From Streptomyces zaomyceticus (GTDB lineage: Bacteria > Actinomycetota > Actinomycetes > Streptomycetales > Streptomycetaceae): 64,000 nt of DNA. Below the pieces are notes generated by a model. It searched no databases and was not told the DNA's origin. It saw nothing but the letters and a program-made list of their open reading frames with translations. Below, in pieces: positions 40,096 through 50,155 of this stretch (within the stretch, counting starts at the first letter, position 1; the number at the start of each line of letters is the position of its first letter). Where the stretch lies: the NCBI RefSeq assembly GCF_014656215.1, contig NZ_BNBZ01000010.1:184979-248978 (forward strand), read 5' to 3'. The translations under genes were made by a program, and so were the position numbers.

Positions 40096-40659
40096 TCAGC
40101 GCAGGGCGGTGTCGAGCTGGAGGTGCCAGAGGCCGGGGCGACCGGTGAGGGTGACGGTGGAGAGGGGGCGGACGTCGACGTTCCAGTACGTGGCCGGCGG
40201 TGCTTTGAGGGCGTACACCAGGGCGGCGCGTACGACGGAGGGTTCGGCGACGGCCACGATGGTGCCGTCGTCGGCGGGACGGGTGTCGAGCCAGTTCCCT
40301 ATCCGGGTGATGAAGGCGAGGAGGGGTTCGCCGCCGTGCGGGGCGGTGCGGGCGTCGGTGAGCCAGGCGTCGACGGCCGCGGGTTCGAGGGCGGCGACCT
40401 CGGCGAGGGTCAGACCGCGCCAGCGGCCCATGTCGCAGTCGCGGAGCGCGGGCTGGGCGAGCGGCGCGTAGCCGAGGGCGGTGCCGGTGGCCCGGCTGCG
40501 CGGGGTCGGCGAGCAGTAGCGCAGTTCGGCCGCGCCGAGCGGGACGAGCGCGGGCGCGGCCTGCTGCACCTCGTACCAGCCGGTCTCGTCGAGCGGCCGG
40601 TCGTCGTCGAAGCGTTCGGCGAGCAGGGAGGAGCTGCGTGCCGCCGTGACGAGCGTCAC
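40096..40659 (-). CDS. histidine-phosphatase-fold protein lacking both catalytic histidines
   Basis: This roughly 187-residue protein aligns with the phosphoglycerate-mutase-like phosphatases: DDDRPLDETGWYEVQ, LRYCSPTPRSRATGTAL (conserved arginine), DCDMGRWRGLTLAEV and PHGGEPLLAFITRIGNWL. The usual RHG at the start reads AARSSS, and the second catalytic histidine (normally SHGG) is replaced in VAVAEPSVVRAAL. It is probably a non-catalytic relative. The GTG at 40659 gives the family-like start VTLVTAARSS; a TTG at 40707 is the alternative. Confidence 0.75.
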   Translation of the reverse strand: MTLVTAARSSSLLAERFDDDRPLDETGWYEVQQAAPALVPLGAAELRYCSPTPRSRATGTALGYAPLAQPALRDCDMGRWRGLTLAEVAALEPAAVDAWLTDARTAPHGGEPLLAFITRIGNWLDTRPADDGTIVAVAEPSVVRAALVYALKAPPATYWNVDVRPLSTVTLTGRPGLWHLQLDTALR

Positions 40660-40740
40660 CCGAAGACCCGTGGCCGCGATCGTGAGGCCGAAGGCTCCGC
40701 AGGTCAAGGGGTCATTCCCCGCGGCCGCGGGGGCGCCGGT

Positions 40741-41193
40741 TCACTGCTGCCCGAGAGCCATCCACTTGTCCGGATTCTGCAGTGGCGTGAAACCGACCTT
40801 CTCGTACACACCGTGCGCGTCGGCGGTGGCGAGCATGATGCGGCGCAGCCCGTAGGGCGCGAGGTGGTCGCGGACGGCGACGACGAGCGCGGTGCCGAGG
40901 CCGGTGGCTCGGGCGGTGCGGTCGACATAGACGTCGCAGAGCCAGGCGAAGGTGGCGTAGTCGGTGACGACGCGCGCGTAGGCGGCCATCTCACCGGTCT
41001 CCCGGTGATAGGCGCCGAAGTTGAGGGACCCCGCGATGGCGCTGTCCTGCTTCGCCCGAGGTCGACCGAGGGCCCAGTAGGCGTCCGTGGACAGCCAGTG
41101 GTGGACACGTGCGGCGTCGATCCGGGCGATGTCGGCTGAGATCTCGTACGACCCGTGCATGACGGGGGTGCCGGTGGCCGTGCTCTCGCTCAT
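40741..41193 (-). CDS. GNAT acetyltransferase
   Basis: This 150-residue protein has the GNAT core: FAWLCDVYVDRTARATGLGTALVVAVRDHL carries the acetyl-CoA loop, then LRRIMLATADAHGVYEKVGFTPL. The N-terminal DAYWALGRPRAKQDSAI matches a common actinobacterial GNAT subgroup. It lies 33 bp upstream of the histidine-phosphatase-like gene on the same strand. Substrate unknown. Confidence 0.88.
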   Translation of the reverse strand: MSESTATGTPVMHGSYEISADIARIDAARVHHWLSTDAYWALGRPRAKQDSAIAGSLNFGAYHRETGEMAAYARVVTDYATFAWLCDVYVDRTARATGLGTALVVAVRDHLAPYGLRRIMLATADAHGVYEKVGFTPLQNPDKWMALGQQ

Positions 41194-41306
41194 GTCCGAA
41201 GACTTCCAGTGACGCCGGCGCTTGTCAGGCGAATTTGCCGGGGCCGGAGTCCCGCGGCGGCTGGCGGGGGGGCGGTGCCCGCTCCTGCCCGGCCCGCCCC
41301 CGCGGC

Positions 41307-42741
41307 TCAGGCGGTGAGTTCCTCGACCGCCGCCCGCAGGCGGCGTACGCCCTCGACGATCTCCGTGGGGCCCGCGACACCCGCGAAACTCAGCCGGATG
41401 TGCCCGGCGGGAGGTTCGGCGCAGAAGTACGGGCGGCCCGGGGCGGCGGCCACACCGGTCCGCAGGGCGGTGGCGAGGAGGGCGGCCTCGGGGACGGCGT
41501 CGGGGAGACGGAGCCAGAGGTGGTGGCCGCCGTGGGGGACCTGGGGCAGGGCGAGCGCGGGCAGCTGCCGGGCGACGGCGCCGGCCAGCATGTCACGGCG
41601 GCTCCTGAGCTCCTGGGCTACGGCCCGCAGATGGCGGTGCCACGCGGGCGAGCCGACGAGTTCGAGCGCGGCCTCCTGGAGCGGGCGGGGAACGAAGAAG
41701 CTGTCGACGACCTGGATCGCGCGCAGGCGCTCCAGGACGGGCCCGCGGGCGGCGAGGGCGCCGACCCGCAGGCTGGGCGAGGTGGCCTTGGTGAGGGAGC
41801 AGACGTGGACGACGACCCCGTCGGGGTCGTCGGCGGCGAGCGGGGCGGGGAGCGGCGGCGCGTCCTCGTGGACGAGACGGCGCGCGAAGTCGTCCTCGAC
41901 GACGAAGGCTCCCGCGGCGCGGGCGATGCGGACGACCTCGCGGCGCCGCTCGGGCGCCAGTACCGAGCCCGTCGGGTTCTGGAAGAGGGGCTGGCAGACG
42001 AAGACGCGCGCGCCGGTGGCACGGAACGCGGCTTCGAGGAGCTCCGGGCGGACCCCGTCGGCGTCGACGGGGACGGGGACGGGGCGCAGTCCAGCGGCGC
42101 GGGCGACGGCGAGCATGCCCGGGTAGGTGGGCGACTCGACGAGGACCGGGGTACCGGGTGGGGCGAGCGCGCGCAGCGCGGTGGTGATGGCGGACTGGCC
42201 GCCGGCGGTGATGAGGAGATCGGCCGCGGTGACGCTGCCGCCGATCTCGCGGGCGAACCACTCGCGCAGCTCCGGGAGCCCGTCGGTGGGCGGCCTGCCC
42301 CAGGCTCCGGGACGGCGTCCGGCGCGGGCCAGGGCGGCGGCGAGGGCCCGTTCCGGCTGGAGGGAGGGGTGGAGGTAGCCGCCGTTGAACTCGATCACGC
42401 CCGGCGGCGGCGCGGAGAGGGTGGCGAGGACGCCCGAGGCGTCGACGGCCCGGGGGACGAGTTCGGTGGCGGTGTCGGCACTGAGGGTGACCTCCTGCCA
42501 GGAGGTGTCCCCGGTGGCGGGGGTGGCGGCACGCGGCTCCGCACGGAAGGCCCCGGCGCCGGGGCGGGTGACCACCAGCCCTTCGGCGGCGAGCTGGGCG
42601 AGGGCCCGGGTGACGGTCACCGGGGAGACCCGATAGCGCTCGACGAGTGCGCGACTCGACGGCAGCTTTCCACCAGGAGAGTAGCGGTCGAGCTCCGCCC
42701 GCAGGGAATGCGCCAGTTCCGCGACACTGCTACGCTCATTC

Positions 42742-42743
<2 letters not shown>
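41307..42743 (-). CDS. MocR-type regulator (GntR DNA-binding plus PLP aminotransferase domain)
   Basis: This 478-residue protein has an N-terminal winged helix (SLRAELDRYSPGGKLPSSRALVERYRVSPVTVTRALAQLAAEGLVVTRPGAGAF) and, from about residue 100, a fold-I aminotransferase domain (NPTGSVLAPERRREVVRIA and the PLP-lysine segment VCSLTKATSPSLRVG). MocR proteins sense PLP or amino-related ligands and regulate a neighbour. Its ATG (42743) overlaps the ATG of the divergent EamA gene (42742) on the opposite strand. TATCCT 8 nt upstream suggests a leaderless mRNA. TAGCG/CGCTA repeats nearby are likely binding sites. Confidence 0.88.
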
Positions 42744-43848
<1,105 letters not shown>

Positions 43849-43926
43849 CGCGACGGATCGGGGTGACTCACGTCACAATGGCAGTAGCCCCGAACAGGTC
43901 AAGCCCGGTCGCGAGGAGGCACCCCG

Positions 43927-44130
43927 ATGCAGGCGAACGTGGGCGACAAACTGCTGGTGCACGGCCGGACCGTCGGTCATCACGACCGTACGGCCGAGGT
44001 CCTTCAGGTCCTGGGGGAGAACGGCACTCCCCCGTACCGCGTGAAGTTCGACGACGACGGTCACGAGGCCCTCATGTCGCCGGGCCCCGACACCGTCGTA
44101 CGCCATCACCCCGAGGCGGGCGCGAGCTGA
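43927..44130 (+). CDS. DUF1918 small protein
   Basis: This 67-residue protein is a single small beta-barrel-like domain of the DUF1918 family: MQANVGDKLLVHGRTVGHHDRTAEVLQVLG, then PPYRVKFDDDGHEALMSPGPDTVVRH. GAGGAGG lies 8 nt before the ATG. No function is known. It converges 4 bp from the glycosyl hydrolase gene. Confidence 0.88.
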   Translation: MQANVGDKLLVHGRTVGHHDRTAEVLQVLGENGTPPYRVKFDDDGHEALMSPGPDTVVRHHPEAGAS

Positions 44131-44134
44131 GCCC

Positions 44135-45412
44135 CTACCGCGGCGGACGGACCCCGGTCGGGTAGTGGTCGGCCACCACGGTGGTCATCGCCCCGATCGG
44201 GTCCGCCGCGACCTCCCTCGCGGCGAAGTAGCAGTGGCCGCCGACGTTCGGGTGGGCGGCGGCGAGGTCCAGATGCCGTGACAGCTCCCCGGGGTCCTGC
44301 CAGGCGGCGGGCTGGGCAGGATCGCCCGCCTTGTAGAGCGCCTCGCCGATGTAGAGGCCGACGCCGGTGCCCCGCACCGCCGCGTCCCACCAGGCCAGCA
44401 GCTTGGCGTAGTCGGCGGCGGGCAGGCCGATGTTCCAGTACAGCTGCGGGACCACATGGTCGATCCACCCCTCCCGGATCCACTTCCGGGTGTCGGCGTA
44501 CAGGTCGTCGTAGGTCTGCACACCGGCGCGGGTGTCGGAGCCCTCCGGGTCGGTGGCGATGTTCCGCCAGACCCCGAAGGGGCTGATGCCGAAGGGCACG
44601 TGCCGCTTGATCTCCTTGATCCGGACGGCCGTCTCCGAGACCAGCAGATCGGTGTTGTTCCGTCGCCAGGACGCCTTGTCGGGGAAGTCCCCGCCGTACC
44701 GGGCGTACGCCTCGTCGTCGGCGAAGACCTGCCCGGCCACCGGGTACGGGTAGAAGTAGTCGTCCCAGTGCACGGCGTCGATGTCGTAGCGCCGCAGGGC
44801 GTCCAGCATCGCGTCCTGGGTGAAGCGCCGGACCTCGGGCAGGCCTGGGTTGTAGTAGAGCCTTCCGCCGTAGGGCAGCACCCACTCGGGGTGGAGCCGG
44901 GCCGGATGGTCGGCGACGAGCCGGCTCGGGTCCGTGTGATTCGCCACTCGGTACGGGTTGAACCAGGCGTGCAGTTCGAGGCCCCGCGCATGGGCCTCGT
45001 CGACGGCCGTGCCCAGCGGGTCCCAGCCGGGGTCGCGGCCCTGCGTCCCGGTGAGGCACTGCGCCCACGGCTCGTAGGGGGAGGGCCAGAGCGCGTCGGC
45101 GGTCGGCCGGACCTGGAGGACCACCGCGTTGAGCCGGCGCGCGACGGCGGTGTCCAGGTGGGCGAGGAGCTCGGTGCGCTGCTCGTCGGCGGTCAGGCCG
45201 CCGCGGGAGGGCCAGTCGCGGTTGGCGACCGTGGCGATCCACATCCCGCGGAACGCACGCCGGGCCTTCGCACCGGCCCGAGCGCCGGCACCTGCCCCCG
45301 CGCCCCCCGACGGCGACGCCGGACCCGGACCCGCCTCCCCCGCCGGTCCCGTCACGGCGAGCACCGCCCCGGCCGCCCCGGTGACGAATCCTCTTCTGCC
45401 GATAGGCCGCAC
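44135..45412 (-). CDS. secreted glycosyl hydrolase of the GHL10/family-10-like type
   Basis: This 425-residue protein starts at GTG 45412 after GGGAGGGG. It has a Tat-type signal (RPIGRRGFVTGAAGAVLAV) and a Gly/Ala-rich linker. The catalytic domain is the GHL10 barrel: AFRGMWIATVANRDWPSRGGL, VVLQVRPTADALWPSPYEPW, LHAWFNPYRVAN, YDIDAVHWDDYFYPYP, and HVVPQLYWNIG. This family acts on cell-wall or related glycans. It may cut peptidoglycan outside the cell; the substrate is not proven. Confidence 0.88.
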   Translation of the reverse strand: MRPIGRRGFVTGAAGAVLAVTGPAGEAGPGPASPSGGAGAGAGARAGAKARRAFRGMWIATVANRDWPSRGGLTADEQRTELLAHLDTAVARRLNAVVLQVRPTADALWPSPYEPWAQCLTGTQGRDPGWDPLGTAVDEAHARGLELHAWFNPYRVANHTDPSRLVADHPARLHPEWVLPYGGRLYYNPGLPEVRRFTQDAMLDALRRYDIDAVHWDDYFYPYPVAGQVFADDEAYARYGGDFPDKASWRRNNTDLLVSETAVRIKEIKRHVPFGISPFGVWRNIATDPEGSDTRAGVQTYDDLYADTRKWIREGWIDHVVPQLYWNIGLPAADYAKLLAWWDAAVRGTGVGLYIGEALYKAGDPAQPAAWQDPGELSRHLDLAAAHPNVGGHCYFAAREVAADPIGAMTTVVADHYPTGVRPPR

Positions 45413-45571
45413 TTGTACCCCTCCCGTGTCGGATACGTCACACGCACCCGGACAGCATGCCCGCCCCGGACGATCGATCATCGGTTAATGAGCGGTAACG
45501 TCGTGGGGTCGAGGCGGACGCACCGGAATCACACGGGACCCCCGCCGCCAGAGAAGAGCGAAAGGCACGAG

Positions 45572-46444
45572 GTGACGGACTCCATGGCCGACATTGAGCG
45601 CGTCGGAGTGGTCGGCTGCGGCCAGATGGGCGCGGGCATCGCAGAGGTGTGTGCCCGGAGCGGCCTTGAGGTGAAGGTCGCCGAGACCACCGGCGAGGCG
45701 CTGGAGATCGGCCGCACACGGCTCTACAACTCGCTGGCGAAGGCCGCCGAACGCGGCAAGATCAGCGAGGAGGAGCGGGACGCGACGCTCGCCCGCCTCA
45801 GCTTCACCACCGACCTGGGCGAGTTCGCCGACCGTGACCTCGTCATCGAGGCGGTCGTGGAGAACGAGCAGGTCAAGACGGAGATCTTCCAGGTCCTCGA
45901 CCAGGTGATGACCCGCCCGGACGCCATCCTGGCCTCGAACACCTCCTCGATCCCGCTGGTGAAGCTGGCCGTGGCGACCTCCCGCCCCGACCAGGTCATC
46001 GGCATCCACTTCTTCAACCCGGCCCCGGTGCAGAAGCTCGTCGAGCTGATCCCGGCCCTCACCACCTCCGAGGGCACGATCAGCCGCGCGCAGGCCTTCG
46101 CGGAGAAGGCCCTCGGCAAGCACGCGATCCGCGCGCAGGACCGCTCCGGCTTCGTGGTCAACGCGCTGCTCGTGCCGTATCTGCTCTCCGCGATCCGGAT
46201 GTTCGAGTCGGGCATCGCGAGCCGTGACGACATCGACAACGGCATGGAGTTCGGCTGCGCCCACCCGATGGGCCCGCTGAAGCTCTCGGACCTCATCGGT
46301 CTGGACACGATCGCCTCGATCGCCGACTCGATGTACGCCGAGTTCAAGGAGCCGCTGTACGCCGCTCCCCCGCTGCTCCAGCGCATGGTGGACGCGGGCC
46401 GGCTGGGCCGGAAGACGGGCTCGGGCTTCTACCCGTACCCCTGA
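45572..46444 (+). CDS. 3-hydroxybutyryl-CoA dehydrogenase
   Basis: This 290-residue protein has the NAD site RVGVVGCGQMGAGIAEVCARSG, the catalytic region ASNTSSIPLVKLA and GIHFFNPAPVQKLVELIPA (the histidine of HFFNP), and the C-terminal domain NGMEFGCAHPMGPLKLSDLIGLD. It interconverts 3-hydroxyacyl-CoA and acetoacyl-CoA, in butyrate, PHB or ethylmalonyl-CoA metabolism. The GTG at 45572 is preceded by AAAGG; an in-frame ATG lies 4 codons on. Confidence 0.92.
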   Translation: MTDSMADIERVGVVGCGQMGAGIAEVCARSGLEVKVAETTGEALEIGRTRLYNSLAKAAERGKISEEERDATLARLSFTTDLGEFADRDLVIEAVVENEQVKTEIFQVLDQVMTRPDAILASNTSSIPLVKLAVATSRPDQVIGIHFFNPAPVQKLVELIPALTTSEGTISRAQAFAEKALGKHAIRAQDRSGFVVNALLVPYLLSAIRMFESGIASRDDIDNGMEFGCAHPMGPLKLSDLIGLDTIASIADSMYAEFKEPLYAAPPLLQRMVDAGRLGRKTGSGFYPYP

Positions 46445-46464
46445 TCCGGCTTCCGCCCCAGGCA

Positions 46465-46504
46465 CCGGACGGCCCGTACACACGCACAGGTACGGGCCGT
46501 CCGG
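46465..46504. terminator. bidirectional terminator between dehydrogenase and Nudix genes
   Basis: A 15-bp perfect stem (46465-46479 with 46490-46504) with a 10-nt loop lies between two convergent genes. Confidence 0.85.
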
Positions 46505-46524
46505 CCTTCCCGCTCCCGGAGGGG

Positions 46525-47055
46525 TCAGCCGAGGCGCAGGTGGTGGAGCATCAGCAGCCCGGCGGCCATGTTGGCGGCCGGGATCTCACCCCGGACGATC
46601 ATGTCGGGGATCTGTTTCAGCGGGACCCAGGCCCGCCGTGAGGACTCGAAGGCGTCCTCCGGCGGTCCGGTGTACGTGGCCCGCTCCGCCCAGTAGAGGT
46701 GGTGGCGGGCGTCGGTGAGGCCGTTGGACGGCTCGACGGTGAGGAGATGGCGCAGCGGCCCCGGCCGCCAGCCCGTCTCCTCCTCCATCTCGCGCGCGGC
46801 GGCGGACTCGATGTCCTCGCCGTCCTCGACGACACCGGCGGCCAGCTCCCAGCCCCAGCTGTCGGTGATGAAGCGATGGCGCCAGAGCATCAGGACTTCG
46901 TCGGCCTCGTTGACCGCGGTCGCGACCGCGACCGGACGGAGCCGGATCAGATAGTGGTCGAGGTGGCGGCCGTCCGGGAGTTCGACGTCCGCGAGGTTCA
47001 CTCGGAACCAGCGATTCTCATACACAGAGCGTTCGCTCAGTTTCGTCCACTGCAC
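46525..47055 (-). CDS. Nudix hydrolase
   Basis: This 176-residue protein has the full Nudix box GVVEDGEDIESAAAREMEEETGW (about residues 77-99), with the catalytic REMEEETG. The N-terminal TKLSERSVYENRWFRVNLADVELPDG resembles the ADP-ribose pyrophosphatase subgroup. It would hydrolyse a nucleoside diphosphate linked to another group. The GTG at 47055 follows AAGGTGG. It starts 62 bp after the HTH-TPR regulator gene on the same strand. Confidence 0.88.
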   Translation of the reverse strand: MQWTKLSERSVYENRWFRVNLADVELPDGRHLDHYLIRLRPVAVATAVNEADEVLMLWRHRFITDSWGWELAAGVVEDGEDIESAAAREMEEETGWRPGPLRHLLTVEPSNGLTDARHHLYWAERATYTGPPEDAFESSRRAWVPLKQIPDMIVRGEIPAANMAAGLLMLHHLRLG

Positions 47056-47117
47056 GTTCTTGCCACCTTCCGACTGGTCGGTGCTTGATTGGTGGCAATA
47101 TCGCAGCAGTTCGTTTC

Positions 47118-48458
47118 TCACAGGGGAACGCGTAGCGCCCCGTCGATGAGAGCCGCCGCCTCCCGGGCATCGCCTCCACCGCTCGCGAGCAGATGCTCCC
47201 GCACCTGCCGGAGCCGGTCCCGCAGCCTGCGCGACTCCATTCCCCGCGCCCGCTCGGTCATCTCGACGGCCGTGCGCGCCGCCGCGTCGGCCTCCCCCTG
47301 CCGCAGCTCGATCTGACACAGCATCGCCAGCCGGTGCACCCGGCCGCGGTCGTGCGAGGGCGTCCCCACCGCCATCGACGCGTGCTCGTACGCCGCCGCG
47401 AGATCACCCAGACCGAGTAGGGCCTCGGCGACCTGCACGTTGACGAACCCCGGCTGGACATAGCCCGTCTCGGCCGGCTCCTCCCCGGGGCTGATCCGCT
47501 CCGCCGCCGCCTCGGCCCGCCGGATGCAGGCCAGCGCGGCCACCCCGTCGCCCAGATGCGCGTACGCCTTCGCCTGCATCGCCGTCAGATCGGCGGCGAG
47601 CGCCGGGGTGATCTGCCGCCCCGCCGCCCGCAGCGCCGCCTCCGCGAAAGCGACCGCCTGCCGGTACTCCCCCATGAACAGCGACTGGTTGACGAGGAGC
47701 GCGATCACATAGGCGCCGAGCCCCCGGTCCCCGCTCGCCTTCGCGAGCCGCAGCGCCTGGTGGAAGTAGCGCTGGGCGAGACCGTGCGCGTCGGCGTCGT
47801 AGGCACAGATGCCCGCCACCGCCACCAGCCCGCCGGTGGCCCGGTGCAGCCGCCGCCCGAGGGCGTCGTTGTACGAGCCCCGCAGCAGCGGCGCGGTCTC
47901 GGTGGTGAGGAAGCCGACGATCCGGGCCCGGGTCGCGATCCCCCCGGCCTTGCGGTACATCTGCTCGTAGTGGGACCGGGCGGCGCTCAGCACGGTGATG
48001 TCGGCGGCGGAGACCGAAGTCCGCCCGACGCGCGAGACGTCCACGTCCTCCGGCGGGTTCTCCCACTCCCATACGGGCATCACCGCCGGGGTCCCGGTCA
48101 CCGCGGGGGCGGCGACTATGTGCGGGCGCTGCTGCTCGTCGGAGCGCCACAGGGCGGCCGCCCGCTCCACGAACCCGGAGAGCGGCGAACCGACCGCGGG
48201 CAGCGGCCCGCCCGGCACCCCGAAACCGATGTCGTCCAGCGTCACCTGCCGGCGCAGCCGCACGGCGAGCACCTCACAGATCAGGTCGGGCACCTGCCCG
48301 CGCGGCCGCTGGCCCTTCAACCAGCGGGCCACGGCGGTGTGTTCGTAGCGCAGGGTGAGACCCCTGGCCCGGCCGGCCCGGTTCACATGGGCGGCGAGGC
48401 CTGCGTTCGAGACGCCCGCTTCGTCGAGCAGGGCGTCGAGCAAGGTATTGGGCTGCAT
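47118..48458 (-). CDS. HTH-TPR regulator of the Streptomyces developmental type
   Basis: This 446-residue protein begins with a DNA-binding-like domain (MQPNTLLDALLDEAGVSNAG, then RYEHTAVARWLKGQRPRGQVPDLICEVLAVRL), followed by about 270 residues of TPR-like helices (YFHQALRLAKASGDRGLGAYVIALLVNQSLF and AYAHLGDGVAALACIRRAEAAA). Proteins of this build in Streptomyces, such as NsdA, affect sporulation and antibiotic production. Orthology was not tested, so no symbol is given. It has its own promoter in the 340-bp gap upstream. Confidence 0.75.
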   Translation of the reverse strand: MQPNTLLDALLDEAGVSNAGLAAHVNRAGRARGLTLRYEHTAVARWLKGQRPRGQVPDLICEVLAVRLRRQVTLDDIGFGVPGGPLPAVGSPLSGFVERAAALWRSDEQQRPHIVAAPAVTGTPAVMPVWEWENPPEDVDVSRVGRTSVSAADITVLSAARSHYEQMYRKAGGIATRARIVGFLTTETAPLLRGSYNDALGRRLHRATGGLVAVAGICAYDADAHGLAQRYFHQALRLAKASGDRGLGAYVIALLVNQSLFMGEYRQAVAFAEAALRAAGRQITPALAADLTAMQAKAYAHLGDGVAALACIRRAEAAAERISPGEEPAETGYVQPGFVNVQVAEALLGLGDLAAAYEHASMAVGTPSHDRGRVHRLAMLCQIELRQGEADAAARTAVEMTERARGMESRRLRDRLRQVREHLLASGGGDAREAAALIDGALRVPL

Positions 48459-48799
48459 GGCCGCTCCGGGTCGCTCGGTGAACTCAGCGTAGCGGTGGCC
48501 GATTTCGTTCGGGACGAACCAGCGCGGAGGAGCCCCTTCGGGTCAACTCCCCGCACGGGCCAGCCGACCGGGCGGAGGGTGATTTCGCACGGGGTGTGAA
48601 CGAAGTGCTCGTTCTTCCGGTCCGCGTGCTCTGCCGCACTCCTCCCCGTACCGATTGACTGTGCTTCTCGCCGCAAGGCGAAGACCGGGCCGCCGGCTCC
48701 CCCCTCAAACAGTGCGGCTGCCCGGTCCGCGTCGCCCGCCCCGCTGATCTGCCCGACACTCCGTGGCGGGGCGGGCGACGCCGGTACCGGCCCCTCCGC
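48459..48799. other. intergenic region with regulator promoter and PP2C-gene terminator
   Basis: The 341 bp upstream of the regulator contains no convincing gene. A strong hairpin lies at its right end (next entry). A 20-codon plus-strand frame at 48596-48658 was considered and not accepted. The left 100 bp should hold the regulator's promoter. Confidence 0.5.
48729..48781 (-). terminator. terminator after the SpoIIE-type phosphatase gene
   Basis: A 16-bp perfect stem (48729-48744 with 48766-48781) lies 18 bp beyond the phosphatase stop on the minus strand. Confidence 0.8.
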
Positions 48800-49867
48800 T
48801 CAACAGTGGGAGGAGGGGGCGGGCCGGGGGCGGCGCAGCCCGGGTTCGGCGGGCTGCGCCGGCACCCGGACACGGTCGTTGCGTACGACGAGCAGGGCGA
48901 CGTCGTCGGTGATCCGGCCCCCCGTGTGGTCCAGCAGCGCCGTGTGGACCCGGCGGACGAGCCCGGCCGGCGTCTCGCCCGGCATCCCGGCCAGCGCGGT
49001 GTCCAGCGCGAAGAACCGGCCACGGTGGTCACGGGCCTCCTCCGCCCCGTCGGTGTGCAGCACCAGCGTCTCGCCGGGCAGCAGACGGGCCTCCGTGTAC
49101 GGCGCGAGGACGGCCGGCAGCGGCATGACGCCGAGCGGGGGAAGCGGGTCGCCGACCTGCAGCCGCGACACCGCCGGGCCCAGGTGGTACGGGCCCGGGT
49201 GACCGCAGTTGAGCACCGAGAGCCGCCCGTCGGACCCGACCTCGACCAGCAGCAGGGTCACGAACTCCTCCGCCGCCGGATGCGCGGGCTCCGACCCCCC
49301 GCGCGCCGGGTGCTCGTCCCGCGCCCGCTCCCGCAGATGCCGTTCGAGGGCCCGCTCGAGGCGCCGCAGCACCCCGCCCAGCTCGGCCTCGTCGTGGGCG
49401 GCCTCGCGGAAACTGCCGAGCACGGCCACCACCGCGCCGAGCGCGGCGAGACCGTGCCCCCGGACGTCCCCGATGACGATCCGCACCCCATAGGGGGTGG
49501 CCACCGCCTCGTACAGGTCCCCGCCGACGGACGCGCCCCGGGAGGCCGACAACTGCCCGGCGGCCAGAGCCAGTCCGTCGAGACGGGAGGGCGGCGGGCG
49601 CAGCAGCACCTGCTGGGTGGCGACGGCGACGGCCCGGACGCGCGCCAACTCCCGCGCGAGGCCGCGCCGCAGACCGAGCACCAGACCGGTGCCGACGGTG
49701 AGGAAGACGACGCTGGTGGCGATCCTCATCGGCAGCCCCGGCTGCCGGGCCAGCGGACAGCCGAACTTCCAGGCCACGGCCACCGCGCCCCACACGGTGG
49801 GAAGGGCGAGCGGGGCCAGCCGGCGGAGCCGGGAGCCATCGGAGACCAACGACCTCGTACGGATCAT
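48800..49867 (-). CDS. membrane-bound PP2C/SpoIIE-type serine phosphatase
   Basis: This 355-residue protein starts at ATG 49867 after GGGAAGGG. Two N-terminal membrane helices (LALPTVWGAVAVAWKFG and IATSVVFLTVGTGLVLGL) precede a SpoIIE/RsbU-type domain: LAAGQLSASRGASVGGDLYEAV, RIVIGDVRGHGLAAL, LLLVEVGSDGRLSVLNCGHPGPYHL, and LVLHTDGAEEARD. The conserved aspartates for Mn2+ are present. Such phosphatases act on anti-anti-sigma factors in sigma-factor switches. No partner gene is adjacent. Confidence 0.88.
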   Translation of the reverse strand: MIRTRSLVSDGSRLRRLAPLALPTVWGAVAVAWKFGCPLARQPGLPMRIATSVVFLTVGTGLVLGLRRGLARELARVRAVAVATQQVLLRPPPSRLDGLALAAGQLSASRGASVGGDLYEAVATPYGVRIVIGDVRGHGLAALGAVVAVLGSFREAAHDEAELGGVLRRLERALERHLRERARDEHPARGGSEPAHPAAEEFVTLLLVEVGSDGRLSVLNCGHPGPYHLGPAVSRLQVGDPLPPLGVMPLPAVLAPYTEARLLPGETLVLHTDGAEEARDHRGRFFALDTALAGMPGETPAGLVRRVHTALLDHTGGRITDDVALLVVRNDRVRVPAQPAEPGLRRPRPAPSSHC

Positions 49868-50097
49868 GCACGGCCCTTCCCGAGCCCCGACGGCGCCCCA
49901 AGGCCCTGCGGCACACAGGTCCGCCCCTGCGGCCGCGTCGATTCTGCCGACCGTGCGGGTCACCGGGGAACACCCCTCGACGATCTCACCCGAAGGAGTG
50001 AGCGCCCTCGGCGCGCCTCCCCACGCCAGACCTCCGCCACCCGTGCGCGTGGCCGAATTCCGTTCCTGTGCGCGACTCTTCGTGTTCCGGAAACGGC

Positions 50098-50134
50098 GGA
50101 GGGCCGCCCCGGGGAATCCCCGGAGCGGCCCTCC
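50098..50134 (-). terminator. terminator after pheT
   Basis: A 17-nt stem with one mismatch (50098-50114 with 50118-50134) and an AAT loop lies 22 bp beyond the pheT stop and ends the pheST transcript. Confidence 0.8.
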
Positions 50135-50155
50135 TGGTGCCGCTGTGCCCGCCGC

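Noticed and set aside
48596..48658. 20-codon plus-strand frame starting GTG AAC GAA, in the gap upstream of the HTH-TPR regulator
   Set aside because: It has no well-spaced ribosome site and leads into a convergent gene, so it cannot be a leader peptide for a plus-strand gene.
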